Assembly (NCBI GenBank): GCA_038236995.1
Contig: JBBRZE010000015.1
Coordinates: forward strand, 1 to 64,000
DNA length: 64,000 nucleotides
Direction: 5' to 3'
DNA from: JAAFHB01 sp038236995
GTDB lineage: Bacteria > Bacteroidota > Bacteroidia > Bacteroidales > Prolixibacteraceae
Positions 44,167 through 52,641 of the stretch are shown one piece after another; the stretch's first letter is position 1, and each line of letters opens with the position of its first letter. Position numbers and translations under genes: made by a program. The notes below the pieces were generated by a model. That model had not been told where the DNA came from. It saw nothing but the letters and a program-made list of their open reading frames with translations, and did no database searches.

Positions 44167-44778
44167 ATGTCGACAACCGAACACAGCGAATACATCGATA
44201 GCGATACTGGCAAAATGGGTATGTGGTTATTCCTTTTTACTGAACTCTTCCTTTTTGGTGGCCTTTTTATCGTTTATGCGGTGATGCGTTCGAAATACTC
44301 CGCAGATTTTCACCACGCCGCACTCGAACTCAATGCTTTTATCGGAGCGACCAATACCGTCGTGCTGCTCGTGAGTAGTATGACGGTGGCCATGTCATTA
44401 ACAGCCATCCAGAAGAATCGGCCAAATTTGGCTATTGGCTTTATATTTATCACACTGATTCTTGCCGGAGTATTTATGACGAATAAATATTTTGAATGGG
44501 GACATAAGTTTTCCCTGCACCTCTATCCGGGATCTGATGTAATGAAAAGTCTTCCTCACGGCGAAATCATGTTTTTTGGTCTTTATTATATGATGACCGG
44601 TTTACATGCCTTGCATGTTATCATCGGAGGTGTACTCTTAACCATTGTTATGGTTAGATTGAAAACAGGGAAGATAAATCAGCAACACTATTTATTGCAG
44701 GAAAACGGTGCACTATACTGGCATCTTGTTGATTTAATCTGGATTTTCCTTTTCCCATTACTGTACCTGATTACTTAA
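44167..44778 (+). CDS. coxC: Cytochrome c oxidase subunit III
   Basis: This 203-residue protein has five membrane helices and the subunit III pattern (KMGMWLFLFTELFLFGGLF, GLYYMMTGLHALHVIIGG, ENGALYWHLVDLIWIFLFPLLYL). It binds no metal and stabilises subunit I. It is 12 bp after coxA. The five-helix short form is usual in bacteria with caa3-type oxidases. Confidence 0.93.
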   Translation: MSTTEHSEYIDSDTGKMGMWLFLFTELFLFGGLFIVYAVMRSKYSADFHHAALELNAFIGATNTVVLLVSSMTVAMSLTAIQKNRPNLAIGFIFITLILAGVFMTNKYFEWGHKFSLHLYPGSDVMKSLPHGEIMFFGLYYMMTGLHALHVIIGGVLLTIVMVRLKTGKINQQHYLLQENGALYWHLVDLIWIFLFPLLYLIT

Positions 44779-44795
44779 TTCAAAGATTTATTCGA

Positions 44796-45080
44796 ATGAA
44801 GAACCACGAAGATCATACCTCCAGCTATTCGCTGAACCTGACAGTGTTGCTTATACTGCTGATTCTGACAACTATTTCTGTGCTTGCGGTGAAATTCCAT
44901 TTGGGAGCTTTTACCGTGGCGGTTGCCCTGATAATTGCATCAGTCAAAGTGGCAATTGTGCTGACATATTTTATGCACCTCAAATTCGAAGACCTTTTAT
45001 TAAGATTGATGGTAGGAGGCGTATTTCTTTTGTTCACGATAGTTGTCGTGATCACTTTCATTGATTACTATTTCAGATAA
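44796..45080 (+). CDS. coxD: Cytochrome c oxidase subunit IV
   Basis: This 94-residue protein has three membrane helices and the prokaryotic subunit IV motif KVAIVLTYFMHLKFE. It is an accessory subunit in assembly and stability of aa3/caa3 oxidases. It follows coxC by 17 bp and precedes coxB by 11 bp. Confidence 0.9.
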   Translation: MKNHEDHTSSYSLNLTVLLILLILTTISVLAVKFHLGAFTVAVALIIASVKVAIVLTYFMHLKFEDLLLRLMVGGVFLLFTIVVVITFIDYYFR

Positions 45081-45091
45081 TTTCCTAAGAT

Positions 45092-46027
45092 ATGGAAACA
45101 GCATTTTCCGGGGCATCCAATTTAGCCGCAGGGGTTGACAAGGCATTTATTATTATCTTGTCAATCTCCTTTATTATTACGTTCGCGATAGTTGTTTTGA
45201 TCATCTATACACTTATCCGTTTCTCACGTAAAAAAGAGAAAAATCCCCGTCAATTTACCGGAAACACAAAACTTGAAATTGTGTGGACAATAATTCCGCT
45301 TATTATTGTATTGGTGATGTTTTATTATGGATGGAAAGGATTTTCGCCCATGCGTGATGTTCCTGCTGATGCGATGCAGATTAAAGCTATTGGCCGTATG
45401 TGGGAATGGAGTTTCGATTACGGGGACGGCAAAATTTCAAAAGACCTTGTGATCCCTTACAACCGGAATGTAAAATTAAATCTTTTCTCCGAAGATGTTA
45501 ATCATGGTTTATTTATCCCCGCATTCAGGGTGAAAGAGGACGTGATTCCTGGATATAACAATTATCTTTGGTTCAGACCGATACTAAAAGGGCAATTTGA
45601 TATTTATTGTACCGATTACTGTGGTTTGGCACATTCAGGTATGGTTGCGAAAGCGATAGTGGTCGACAGTCTGGATTATGAAAAATGGTTTGTTGATTTA
45701 AAAGCAACGGGCAATATTCCTGATCATCCCGGTCTTGCACTCCTTAGAGCTAATGCCTGTCTGACTTGTCATTCACTTGACGGTTCTAAAATTATAGGTC
45801 CTTCATTTAAGGGACTTTATGGTTCCAAAAGAGTTGTCATTACAGATCAGGGCGAAAAAACGGTTGAAGCTTTCGACGATTATATAAAAAATTCGATCAT
45901 AGACCCTAATGCAGAAGTAGTAAAAGGGTTCAATAAAGGATTGATGCAGCCGTATAAGGATGTAATAAAAGGTGAAGACCTTGATAAAATTGTTGATTAT
46001 TTTAGAAAAGCAAGTGAGCAAAAATAA
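45092..46027 (+). CDS. coxB: Cytochrome c oxidase subunit II with fused cytochrome c (caa3 type)
   Basis: This 311-residue protein has two N-terminal membrane helices, a CuA cupredoxin domain with ligands His138, Cys173, Cys177, His181 and Met184 (CTDYCGLAHSGM), and a C-terminal cytochrome c domain with ACLTCH (Cys223, Cys226, His227). The fusion makes the oxidase caa3 type, able to accept electrons directly from a small cytochrome or membrane reductase. Gene order (subunits I, III, IV, II) differs from the common II-I-III order. Confidence 0.94.
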   Translation: METAFSGASNLAAGVDKAFIIILSISFIITFAIVVLIIYTLIRFSRKKEKNPRQFTGNTKLEIVWTIIPLIIVLVMFYYGWKGFSPMRDVPADAMQIKAIGRMWEWSFDYGDGKISKDLVIPYNRNVKLNLFSEDVNHGLFIPAFRVKEDVIPGYNNYLWFRPILKGQFDIYCTDYCGLAHSGMVAKAIVVDSLDYEKWFVDLKATGNIPDHPGLALLRANACLTCHSLDGSKIIGPSFKGLYGSKRVVITDQGEKTVEAFDDYIKNSIIDPNAEVVKGFNKGLMQPYKDVIKGEDLDKIVDYFRKASEQK

Positions 46028-46040
46028 ATTGAATCAGTAT

Positions 46041-46889
46041 ATGTCTGTTGTTGTCCGATTGACCCGGATCAGACTATCATTGATGGTCTCCATTTCGGCA
46101 ATGACGGGATATTTTTTAACCGGAAGTTCACCAACCTGGGCTCTGATGCTGATGTTTGGCGGTGTCTTTTTTCTGGCAGCAGGAACTTCTGTTTTAAACC
46201 AGGTTCAGGAATGTCGGCGCGATGCATTGATGAAAAGGACTGCGGCTCGGCCAATTCCAGCCGGAGAAATCTCACGTCCTGTCGCTACACTGATTTCCAT
46301 TCTGTTGATTGTCGGTGGAACAGTGCTGCTGAGTCTGAATGGCTGGATTCCAATGGCGCTGGGTCTTTCGAATATTGTGTTCTATAACCTGATATATACA
46401 CCTTTAAAGAGTCGTAGTTGGCTCGCAATCATTCCTGGTGCTTTTGTGGGAGCTGTTCCGCCGTTAATTGGCTGGACATCGGCAGGGTTTTATATCTTGC
46501 ACCCCAACGCTCAATTTGTGGCCATCTTCGTTTTTCTTTGGCAGATCCCTCATTTCTGGTTGTTGATGATTAAATATGGGAAAGAGTACGAAACAGCCGG
46601 ATTCTCCTCGATCTCCAAAATGTTGAACGAGCGACAGATTAAATTGGTGGTTTTCTATTGGGGGGTGATCACCTCCTTATTTCTAATGCTGTTCCCATTC
46701 TTCGGGTTTAGCTTCAAACCATTGCTGTTAGGCTTTTTAATAGGGATTAATTTCCTGTTTGTATCATTATTCCACCGTTACCTTTTCAGGGACAGAAGTT
46801 CAAAAACGATCCGCAAAGCCTTTATTTTAATCAATACGTATGCAATGGTCGTTTTTCTGTTCTTAGTGATTAATGCGTTTATATCCTGA
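46041..46889 (+). CDS. ctaB: Protohaem IX farnesyltransferase
   Basis: This 282-residue membrane prenyltransferase converts haem B to haem O, the precursor of haem A for the oxidase encoded upstream. It has the UbiA-type motifs in slightly altered form: N-x3-E-x3-D (NQVQECRRD, Glu in place of the first Asp), KRTAARPIPAG, YTPLK...PPLIGW, and a second acidic site KEYETAG. A longer start at 45972 would overlap coxB by 56 bp, so I chose the ATG at 46041, 13 bp after coxB, which gives the usual RLTRIRLSLM beginning. No ctaA (haem A synthase) is in the window. Confidence 0.88.
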   Translation: MSVVVRLTRIRLSLMVSISAMTGYFLTGSSPTWALMLMFGGVFFLAAGTSVLNQVQECRRDALMKRTAARPIPAGEISRPVATLISILLIVGGTVLLSLNGWIPMALGLSNIVFYNLIYTPLKSRSWLAIIPGAFVGAVPPLIGWTSAGFYILHPNAQFVAIFVFLWQIPHFWLLMIKYGKEYETAGFSSISKMLNERQIKLVVFYWGVITSLFLMLFPFFGFSFKPLLLGFLIGINFLFVSLFHRYLFRDRSSKTIRKAFILINTYAMVVFLFLVINAFIS

Positions 46890-46900
46890 AAAGAATCGGT

Positions 46901-48007
46901 TTACTCTTCCTGGGGACTAAGTTGCTGAACAATCTTAAACTCCGAAAGAAATTCTCCGGCGATTACCCTGATAACTGTATAAACCGGAATAGCTAAGATC
47001 ATTCCCGGAATTCCACCTATACCACCTGCCATAAGAATTACGAGAAAGATCTCCAATGGATGAGCCTTCACACTGTTTGAGTATATCACCGTCTGGAAGA
47101 CCATATTATCGATAAACTGAACCAACATAACGACAATAACGACCCAAAACAACAATGGAAGCGTGACCTCTGTGAAACTTGAATTCAGATTATTCGCTAC
47201 TGCAACAACAAGTCCGAATAATGCACCAATCCACGGTCCGATATAGGGGATCACGTTCAGTATTCCCGCAAAAACTCCGACTACTACAGCGTGCCTAAAT
47301 CCCATCCCTGCAATTGTAAACCCAATTATCGACAAAGTCATGACGCCAAGGATCTGGAGCAACATCCCAATCATGTACCTCTTCAACAATCTGCTAATAT
47401 TATCCATGGCTTTCGAAACGCGTGATTCATATTTCACAGGAGCCAATACAAGGATCCAGTTTCCGAAAAGACCTTCCTCTTTAAGGAAAAAGAACAGGAT
47501 AAACGAAACAGAAAAGATCATCAGAAAGATATTTCCCAGGATAGAGGCTACCGACCCAAACAGACGGCTTACTTCGCTTACATTAAGAAACCCCCGAAGT
47601 TGTGCTTCGAGATAGGTTTCGAGACTTACATCTCCTGGTATATTTGGAGTAAACTGAGGGAAATTGATCTGTAACTGATTCAGTGCATCGTCAAGATATT
47701 TGATCACCTCAGATACATTAATTGTTGATAGCTGGTTTACTTCCGTTACCACGAGAGGTATTAAAATCCTAAAGAAAGTGATCAGTCCGAGCCAGAGTGT
47801 AAGCAGCGTGAGGAATGCCGCAGCCGTCTTGCCAATATGAAACCTTCGGTACCTGATCTTATGATACTTGCTTACAAGTGGTCGTCCAATTAATGCAAGA
47901 ACTGCAGCAATAAGAATATAGGTGACGATGTAGCTGAAGTAGTACACTAGAAATCCAAAAAGTACTACTGCCAAAGCGACAATGATGTTTTTAATACGCT
48001 GATCCAT
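46901..48007 (-). CDS. AI-2E family (PerM-type) membrane permease
   Basis: This 368-residue membrane protein has around eight helices and the AI-2E/PerM pattern (RFHIGKTAAAFLTLLTLWLG, GILNVIPYIGPWIGALFG, GGIGGIPGMILAIPVYTVIRV). Members have been linked to autoinducer-2 export or Na+/H+ antiport; specificity is unknown here. It converges with ctaB with only 11 bp between stop codons, and I see no clear terminator between them. Confidence 0.9.
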   Translation of the reverse strand: MDQRIKNIIVALAVVLFGFLVYYFSYIVTYILIAAVLALIGRPLVSKYHKIRYRRFHIGKTAAAFLTLLTLWLGLITFFRILIPLVVTEVNQLSTINVSEVIKYLDDALNQLQINFPQFTPNIPGDVSLETYLEAQLRGFLNVSEVSRLFGSVASILGNIFLMIFSVSFILFFFLKEEGLFGNWILVLAPVKYESRVSKAMDNISRLLKRYMIGMLLQILGVMTLSIIGFTIAGMGFRHAVVVGVFAGILNVIPYIGPWIGALFGLVVAVANNLNSSFTEVTLPLLFWVVIVVMLVQFIDNMVFQTVIYSNSVKAHPLEIFLVILMAGGIGGIPGMILAIPVYTVIRVIAGEFLSEFKIVQQLSPQEE

Positions 48008-48333
48008 ACAACTGATAATTAATCAATCAAACATACAATTATTAGTTCATATTACAAAGTCGACCGTATAACTCTTTCAGAAATTCAAGATTTTTTAATT
48101 GAAACATTTGGGAAGGATTTCCAAAGTTGGAAGATGATTTCCTGGAAATTGTCTTCCCTCTCCGAATTATTCCGAAAGTAGATAAGATTGACTTTATGTA
48201 AGATCCCCTGATAGTTTGAAAGTATTTCAAGAAATTCTTCCTTCAACGACTCCATATGTAAACGGTTTCTAATAAAGTAACACGAAGGTGAGATTTATTA
48301 CAAAAAAACTGAATTCTTACTAAATTTGCGTCT
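48008..48333 (+). other. Divergent intergenic region before tex
   Basis: No gene recognised. A 62-codon minus-strand frame at 48042-48230 is basic and Ser-rich with no motif. A -7 box for tex lies at the right edge. Confidence 0.45.
48321..48328 (+). promoter_or_regulatory. -7 box immediately upstream of tex
   Basis: TAAATTTG matches TAnnTTTG and ends only 5 bp before the ATG at 48334. With the usual Bacteroidota spacing, transcription would begin at or very near the start codon, implying a leaderless mRNA. The -33 element is weak. Confidence 0.4.
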
Positions 48334-50466
48334 ATGACAGTTCAGAAAAATCATCAGTTGATTGCCGAACGACTTGGCATCAGCATCAGGCAAATAGACA
48401 ATACCATCACATTACTCAACGAAGGGGCCACCGTTCCGTTTATCTCGCGTTACCGCAAGGAGATGACAGGCAGTCTCGATGAAGTGGCCATTGGAAATAT
48501 TAAAGAGGCGATTGAACAACTCGATGAGCTCGACAAACGAAAGGTGACCATTCTCAAGACAATTGGCGAACAGGAACTGCTCACTCCTGAACTGCAGACG
48601 AAAATAGAACATTGTTACGATCTGAATGAACTCGAGGACATCTACCTTCCCTATAAACCAAAACGTCGCACAAAGGCCACTGTGGCTCGCGAGAAAGGTC
48701 TTGAGCCACTCGCTAAATTGATCTTTCGGCAGTTTGAGGCCGATCCTGAAAACCGGGCACTACAGTTTTTAAATGATGCAGTTCCTAATGTGGCTGAAGC
48801 ACTTGCAGGTGCGCGGGATATCATTGCGGAGTGGATCAATGAAAATCAAAACGCACGCACGATTGTCAGAAACCAGTTTTCGCGTGAAGCTGTAATTTCA
48901 TCGCACGTGGCAAAAGGAAAAGAAGAGGAGGGAAATAAGTTCAGCAATTATTTCGATTCGGGTGAACCGATTAAGCGATGCCCTTCGCACCGTTTATTGG
49001 CCATGCTCCGGGGAGAAAAGGAGGGCTTTCTGAAATTGAGTGTTGCTCCCGATGAGGAAAAGACGATTGCTGCTTTGGATCATTATTTTGTAAAAAGCAG
49101 AAACGATAGTGGCCTGCAAATGTCGCTGGCGGTAAAAGACAGTTATAAACGATTGCTGGCGCCGGCCATTGAAACCGAGTTCTTTGGCACCTCAAAATCA
49201 CGAGCCGATGCTGAAGCGATCAGGGTATTTGCCGAAAACCTTCGTCAGTTGCTGCTGGCAGCACCGCTTGGACAAAAGCGCGTCCTGGCACTCGATCCTG
49301 GCTACCGGTCCGGATGTAAATTAGTTTGCCTCGATGCACAGGGGAACCTGGTTCATAATGAAACGATTTATCCGCATCAGCCACAGTCGGAGGTGAGCCA
49401 GTCGATCCGCAAGGTTTCGGCGCTTGTGAGTACCTATAAAATAGATGCAATTGCTATTGGAGATGGTACAGCGAGTCGCGAGACCGAGGCTTTTATCAAG
49501 AAGATAACTTTTGACAGGCCATTGCAGGTGTTTGTCGTGAGCGAAGATGGTGCTTCTATCTATTCTGCATCGAAAGTTGCGCGTGATGAATTTCCGCAGT
49601 ACGACGTCACGGTGCGTGGGGCTGTTTCGATTGGACGTCGTCTGATGGATCCCCTGGCAGAGCTTGTAAAGATCGAAGCTCAATCAATCGGGGTAGGGCA
49701 ATACCAGCACGATGTTGATCAGAAGCTGTTGCAGAAGGGGCTCGATACGGTTGTTGAATCGTGTGTGAACCTTGTGGGGGTGAATGTCAATACGGCAAGC
49801 AGTCACCTGCTCAACTTTGTGTCGGGTCTGGGGCCGTTATTGGCACAGAATATTGTCGACTACCGCAAAGAAAACGGACCGTTTACTTCGCGTACCGAAC
49901 TGAAGAAGGTTGCCCGGATGGGACCAAAAGCCTATGAACAGTGTGCCGGATTTCTCCGGATTCCTGGCGGTGTTAATCCGCTTGATAATTCGGCTGTCCA
50001 TCCTGAGCGTTATCCGCTTGTGGGCAAAATTGCTGCCGACCGGAAGTGTAAGGTTGGTGAGTTGATTGGATTAGAGAATCTTAGGTCTGAAATTGTTGTA
50101 GAGAAATATCTGAGTGAAGAGGTGGGGCTTCCTACGTTAAATGATATTCTTGCCGAACTTGCAAAGCCAGGACTTGATCCGAGATCGGGAATCAAAGTGT
50201 TCGAATTTTCCGATGGTGTCCACACAATGAAAGATTTGCAGGTTGGAATGATACTCCCCGGAATTGTAACAAATATTACCCGTTTCGGCGTCTTTGTAGA
50301 TGTTGGTGTAAAGCAGGATGGATTGGTGCATATCAGCGAACTCGCGAACCGATTTGTGAGCGATCCGTCAGAGGTCGTTAAGTTGCATCAGCATGTCAAG
50401 GTGAAGGTACTTGAGGTTGATATCGATCGAAAAAGAATTGCTTTTTCGATGAAACAGGCTGAATAA
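48334..50466 (+). CDS. tex: Tex-family RNA-binding transcription accessory protein
   Basis: This 710-residue cytoplasmic protein shows the Tex order: N-terminal helical region (LLNEGATVPFISRYRKEMTGSLDE), YqgF-like RNase H fold (VLALDPGYRSGCKLVCLD), helix-hairpin-helix repeats (VNVNTASSHLLNFVSGLGPLLAQNIVDYR), and a C-terminal S1 domain (LQVGMILPGIVTNITRFGVFVDVGVKQDGLVHISEL). It binds nucleic acid and affects transcription in several bacteria. Length is normal. Confidence 0.95.
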   Translation: MTVQKNHQLIAERLGISIRQIDNTITLLNEGATVPFISRYRKEMTGSLDEVAIGNIKEAIEQLDELDKRKVTILKTIGEQELLTPELQTKIEHCYDLNELEDIYLPYKPKRRTKATVAREKGLEPLAKLIFRQFEADPENRALQFLNDAVPNVAEALAGARDIIAEWINENQNARTIVRNQFSREAVISSHVAKGKEEEGNKFSNYFDSGEPIKRCPSHRLLAMLRGEKEGFLKLSVAPDEEKTIAALDHYFVKSRNDSGLQMSLAVKDSYKRLLAPAIETEFFGTSKSRADAEAIRVFAENLRQLLLAAPLGQKRVLALDPGYRSGCKLVCLDAQGNLVHNETIYPHQPQSEVSQSIRKVSALVSTYKIDAIAIGDGTASRETEAFIKKITFDRPLQVFVVSEDGASIYSASKVARDEFPQYDVTVRGAVSIGRRLMDPLAELVKIEAQSIGVGQYQHDVDQKLLQKGLDTVVESCVNLVGVNVNTASSHLLNFVSGLGPLLAQNIVDYRKENGPFTSRTELKKVARMGPKAYEQCAGFLRIPGGVNPLDNSAVHPERYPLVGKIAADRKCKVGELIGLENLRSEIVVEKYLSEEVGLPTLNDILAELAKPGLDPRSGIKVFEFSDGVHTMKDLQVGMILPGIVTNITRFGVFVDVGVKQDGLVHISELANRFVSDPSEVVKLHQHVKVKVLEVDIDRKRIAFSMKQAE

Positions 50467-50559
50467 TATTGAATATTGAAAATATATGGTGATGCGATCA
50501 ATTGCAGAATTGCATTGATTCATTGAAGGCGAATACGAGACCATTTTTGGAAGATTAAT

Positions 50560-50602
50560 GAAAGGCACCTAACAGGTTATTAAACCGGATCAGATGCCTT
50601 TC
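50560..50602. terminator. Possible weak hairpin between tex and ssb
   Basis: GAAAGGCA at 50560-50567 pairs with TGCCTTTC at 50595-50602 around a 27-base loop. No good T-run follows, so it is only a candidate terminator between convergent genes. Confidence 0.3.
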
Positions 50603-50681
50603 AATCTTATTAGAAATTGATAAGCATACTACTTTTCAATACCAATTTCAGATGGAGCCTAACGAAATAAGAAAGCGATGT

Positions 50682-51026
50682 TTAATTCTGTCCCTTTTTG
50701 TCAAGTACCAAAATTTCATTTACCACAATTTCGGAGACATAATGCGTTTCACCATTTTTGTCTTCATACGAATGATTGGTAAGTTTTCCTTCGATCGCTA
50801 CCTCTGTCCCCTTTTTCAAGTATTTCTCGGCGACTTCGGCTTGCTTACCCCACGCAACTAATTTGTGCCAGGTAGTTTCCGACATCTTATTCCCGTTGTT
50901 ATCCCGATAGGATTCATTCGTAGCCACGGAGAAATTAGCTACAGATTTTTCACTGTCTAACTTTCTCATTTTGGGATTATCTCCCAAATGACCAATTAGT
51001 CTGACACTGTTTTTTAATGCAGTCAT
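50682..51026 (-). CDS. ssb: Short single-stranded DNA-binding protein
   Basis: This 114-residue protein has the full OB-fold of bacterial SSB (NSVRLIGHLGDNPKMRKLDSEKSVANFSVATNESY, TTWHKLVAWGKQAEVAEKYLKKGTEVAIEGKL). It ends at VLDKKGQN, so the flexible linker and the acidic DDxPF tip that recruits repair and replication proteins are missing. Bacteroidota often encode such a short second SSB. The start at 51026 (MTALKNSVRL) was chosen over 51092 because the extra 22 residues are hydrophobic and not part of the fold. Confidence 0.9.
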   Translation of the reverse strand: MTALKNSVRLIGHLGDNPKMRKLDSEKSVANFSVATNESYRDNNGNKMSETTWHKLVAWGKQAEVAEKYLKKGTEVAIEGKLTNHSYEDKNGETHYVSEIVVNEILVLDKKGQN

Positions 51027-51099
51027 GTTTATAGTTTTTAAGATAAAACAAAAAATTTGTAACACAATATTATAAAGATTTTTATTTGACAATCGTATG

Positions 51100-51159
51100 A
51101 TAACCGGATGCTTACGTTTACTTTCGAAAATAACCGGATAAAACCGGTTATAATCGGAT
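51100..51159 (+). promoter_or_regulatory. Phased ATAACCGGAT direct repeats upstream of the zinc-finger gene
   Basis: ATAACCGGAT occurs at 51100-51109 and 51130-51139, and ATAATCGGAT at 51150-51159; an inverted ATAACCGG lies at 51144-51151. The start-to-start spacings are 30 and 20 bp, near whole DNA turns. The last copy ends next to the -7 box at 51161. This looks like an operator array for an activator or repressor. Confidence 0.55.
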
Positions 51160-51160
51160 A

Positions 51161-51168
51161 TATTTTTG
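51161..51168 (+). promoter_or_regulatory. Candidate -7 box for the zinc-finger gene
   Basis: TATTTTTG matches TAnnTTTG. No TTG is found at the -33 distance; instead the ATAACCGGAT repeats occupy that region, which would fit activator-dependent transcription. The leader would be roughly 80 bases. Confidence 0.45.
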
Positions 51169-51253
51169 TATATTAGTGAACTAAAACCAAAAGCAGTTTT
51201 CCTATCTGACGATTTTGGGACTAGACTATGTATAACCTCCTGAATGATATGTT

Positions 51254-51652
51254 ATGAGTGATCGCAAATGCCTTGAATGTTATGAGCAACTGAAGGGTCG
51301 GGCTGACCAGAAGTTTTGTAATGATCAATGTCGGAGCGCGTTTAATAACCGACAGCTCATCGATTCGAATAAAGTAATCAGATCTATCAACCGTATTCTT
51401 AAAAAGAACTATTCTATCTTATCTGCGCTTAATCCTGAGGGAAAAACTACCATTCACCTGAGCGATTTGCAAAAAAAAGGTTATCGTTTCGACTATTTTA
51501 CCTGCTCATACCTGGCTCGAAATAATCGTAACTATTTTTTTTGCTATGATATGGGTTACTGCGAACTCGAGAATAGTAAAGTAATTCTTGTTAGGCGCGA
51601 TCTAAACGGAGATCTCGTTGTTCCAAAATCTGAGTTGCAAAAGGTAAATTGA
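51254..51652 (+). CDS. Small zinc-finger protein, DUF2116-like N-terminus
   Basis: This 132-residue protein opens with a CxxC-x(11)-CxxxC zinc finger (CLECYEQLKGRADQKFC...C), similar to DUF2116-type ribbons, with RSAFNNRQ after it. The rest (LSDLQKKGYRFDYFTCSYLARN, YCELENSKVILVRR) is mixed alpha/beta and not recognised beyond being a conserved Bacteroidota type. It may bind nucleic acid. It is divergent to ssb and controlled by the repeat-bearing region before it. Confidence 0.7.
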   Translation: MSDRKCLECYEQLKGRADQKFCNDQCRSAFNNRQLIDSNKVIRSINRILKKNYSILSALNPEGKTTIHLSDLQKKGYRFDYFTCSYLARNNRNYFFCYDMGYCELENSKVILVRRDLNGDLVVPKSELQKVN

Positions 51653-51777
51653 ACCGTCGGATGAAAAAAAGGCTACTTCTCAATTTAAAAGTTTGTTATT
51701 CAACTAAATCCGGCAATTGGAAGAAAATAAATCCTCGTGCCAGATTACTATTTCTACGATAAAATTTTTTTGAAAAA

Positions 51778-51803
51778 GAAAACCCACCGAAATTCGGTGG
51801 GTT
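51778..51803 (-). terminator. Terminator of the zinc-ribbon gene
   Basis: AACCCACCGAA pairs with TTCGGTGGGTT (51781-51803); on the minus strand it is followed by a T-rich run. It lies 29 bp beyond the stop codon of the gene at 51832. Confidence 0.8.
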
Positions 51804-51831
51804 AAAATGTTATTAGTGGTTTTACCAGTTA

Positions 51832-52620
51832 TCAAACCGGATTTTCTAACTCTTCAATCGGTGTTGCAATGTCTTTATCGACCAGAATTCTTCCGCAATA
51901 CTCGCAGACAATAATTTTCTTTCTCGAAGCAATATCCAATTGACGTTGAGGCGGAATTTTATTGAAACAACCACCGCAGGCGTCACGTTGTACCGTCACT
52001 ACAGAAAGTCCGTTGCGTGCATTTTTGCGAATGCGGTTAAACGCCATCACAAGACGATCCTCGATAAGACTTTCGATTTTAGTCACCTTGCTTCTTAGTT
52101 TATCTTCCTCAACCGCTGTTTCTGCAGTAATTTCCTGTAACTCTTTTTTCTTTCTGATAAGATCTTCTTCGCGTTCTTTCAGCAGTTTTTCTGAAGAATC
52201 GGCAGATTCTGTTTTCGATTTGATCTCAATGGTAAACTCACGAATCTTTTTTTCAGAAAGTTCAATTTCGAGTGTCTGAAATTCAATCTCTTTGGAGAGT
52301 GAGTCGAATTCGCGGTTATTTCGAACGTTTTCTTGCTGCTCTTTATATTTTTCAATCTTAATCTTCGATTCTTTTATCTCCGTCTTCTTATTACCAATTG
52401 CGAGATTTAATGTTTTAATCTCGTCGCCATAATTGGTAAGACGCGTCTTTAAACCGATAATTTCATCTTCCAGGTCCTGAACTTCCAATGGAAGCTCGCC
52501 ACGCAAAGTGTTGATCTTATCTATTTCTGATGCAACTGTTTGAAGCTCGTAGAGCATTTTTAGTTTCTCCTGAACAGAAACCTCTTTTCCTTCGGTCGAT
52601 TTGATATTATTTACTGGCAT
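51832..52620 (-). CDS. Coiled-coil protein with C4-type zinc ribbon (COG1579-like)
   Basis: This 262-residue protein consists of a long antiparallel coiled coil (about residues 20-195, Glu/Lys/Leu-rich) and a C-terminal CxxC-x(n)-CxxC ribbon (RDACGGCFNKIPPQRQ...CEYCGRIL). This is the CT398/COG1579 architecture. Function is not settled; links to nucleic acid or sigma-54 have been suggested for Chlamydia. It follows the Nif3 gene by 21 bp, and may also use a promoter inside the nif3 end. Confidence 0.88.
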   Translation of the reverse strand: MPVNNIKSTEGKEVSVQEKLKMLYELQTVASEIDKINTLRGELPLEVQDLEDEIIGLKTRLTNYGDEIKTLNLAIGNKKTEIKESKIKIEKYKEQQENVRNNREFDSLSKEIEFQTLEIELSEKKIREFTIEIKSKTESADSSEKLLKEREEDLIRKKKELQEITAETAVEEDKLRSKVTKIESLIEDRLVMAFNRIRKNARNGLSVVTVQRDACGGCFNKIPPQRQLDIASRKKIIVCEYCGRILVDKDIATPIEELENPV

Positions 52621-52641
52621 ATTCTGAAATTTACAATTTTG

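Noticed and set aside
48042..48230. 62-codon minus-strand frame between the AI-2E permease and tex
   Set aside because: No homology pattern, no ribosome-binding site or -7 box in the right place, and a Ser/Lys-rich chance composition.
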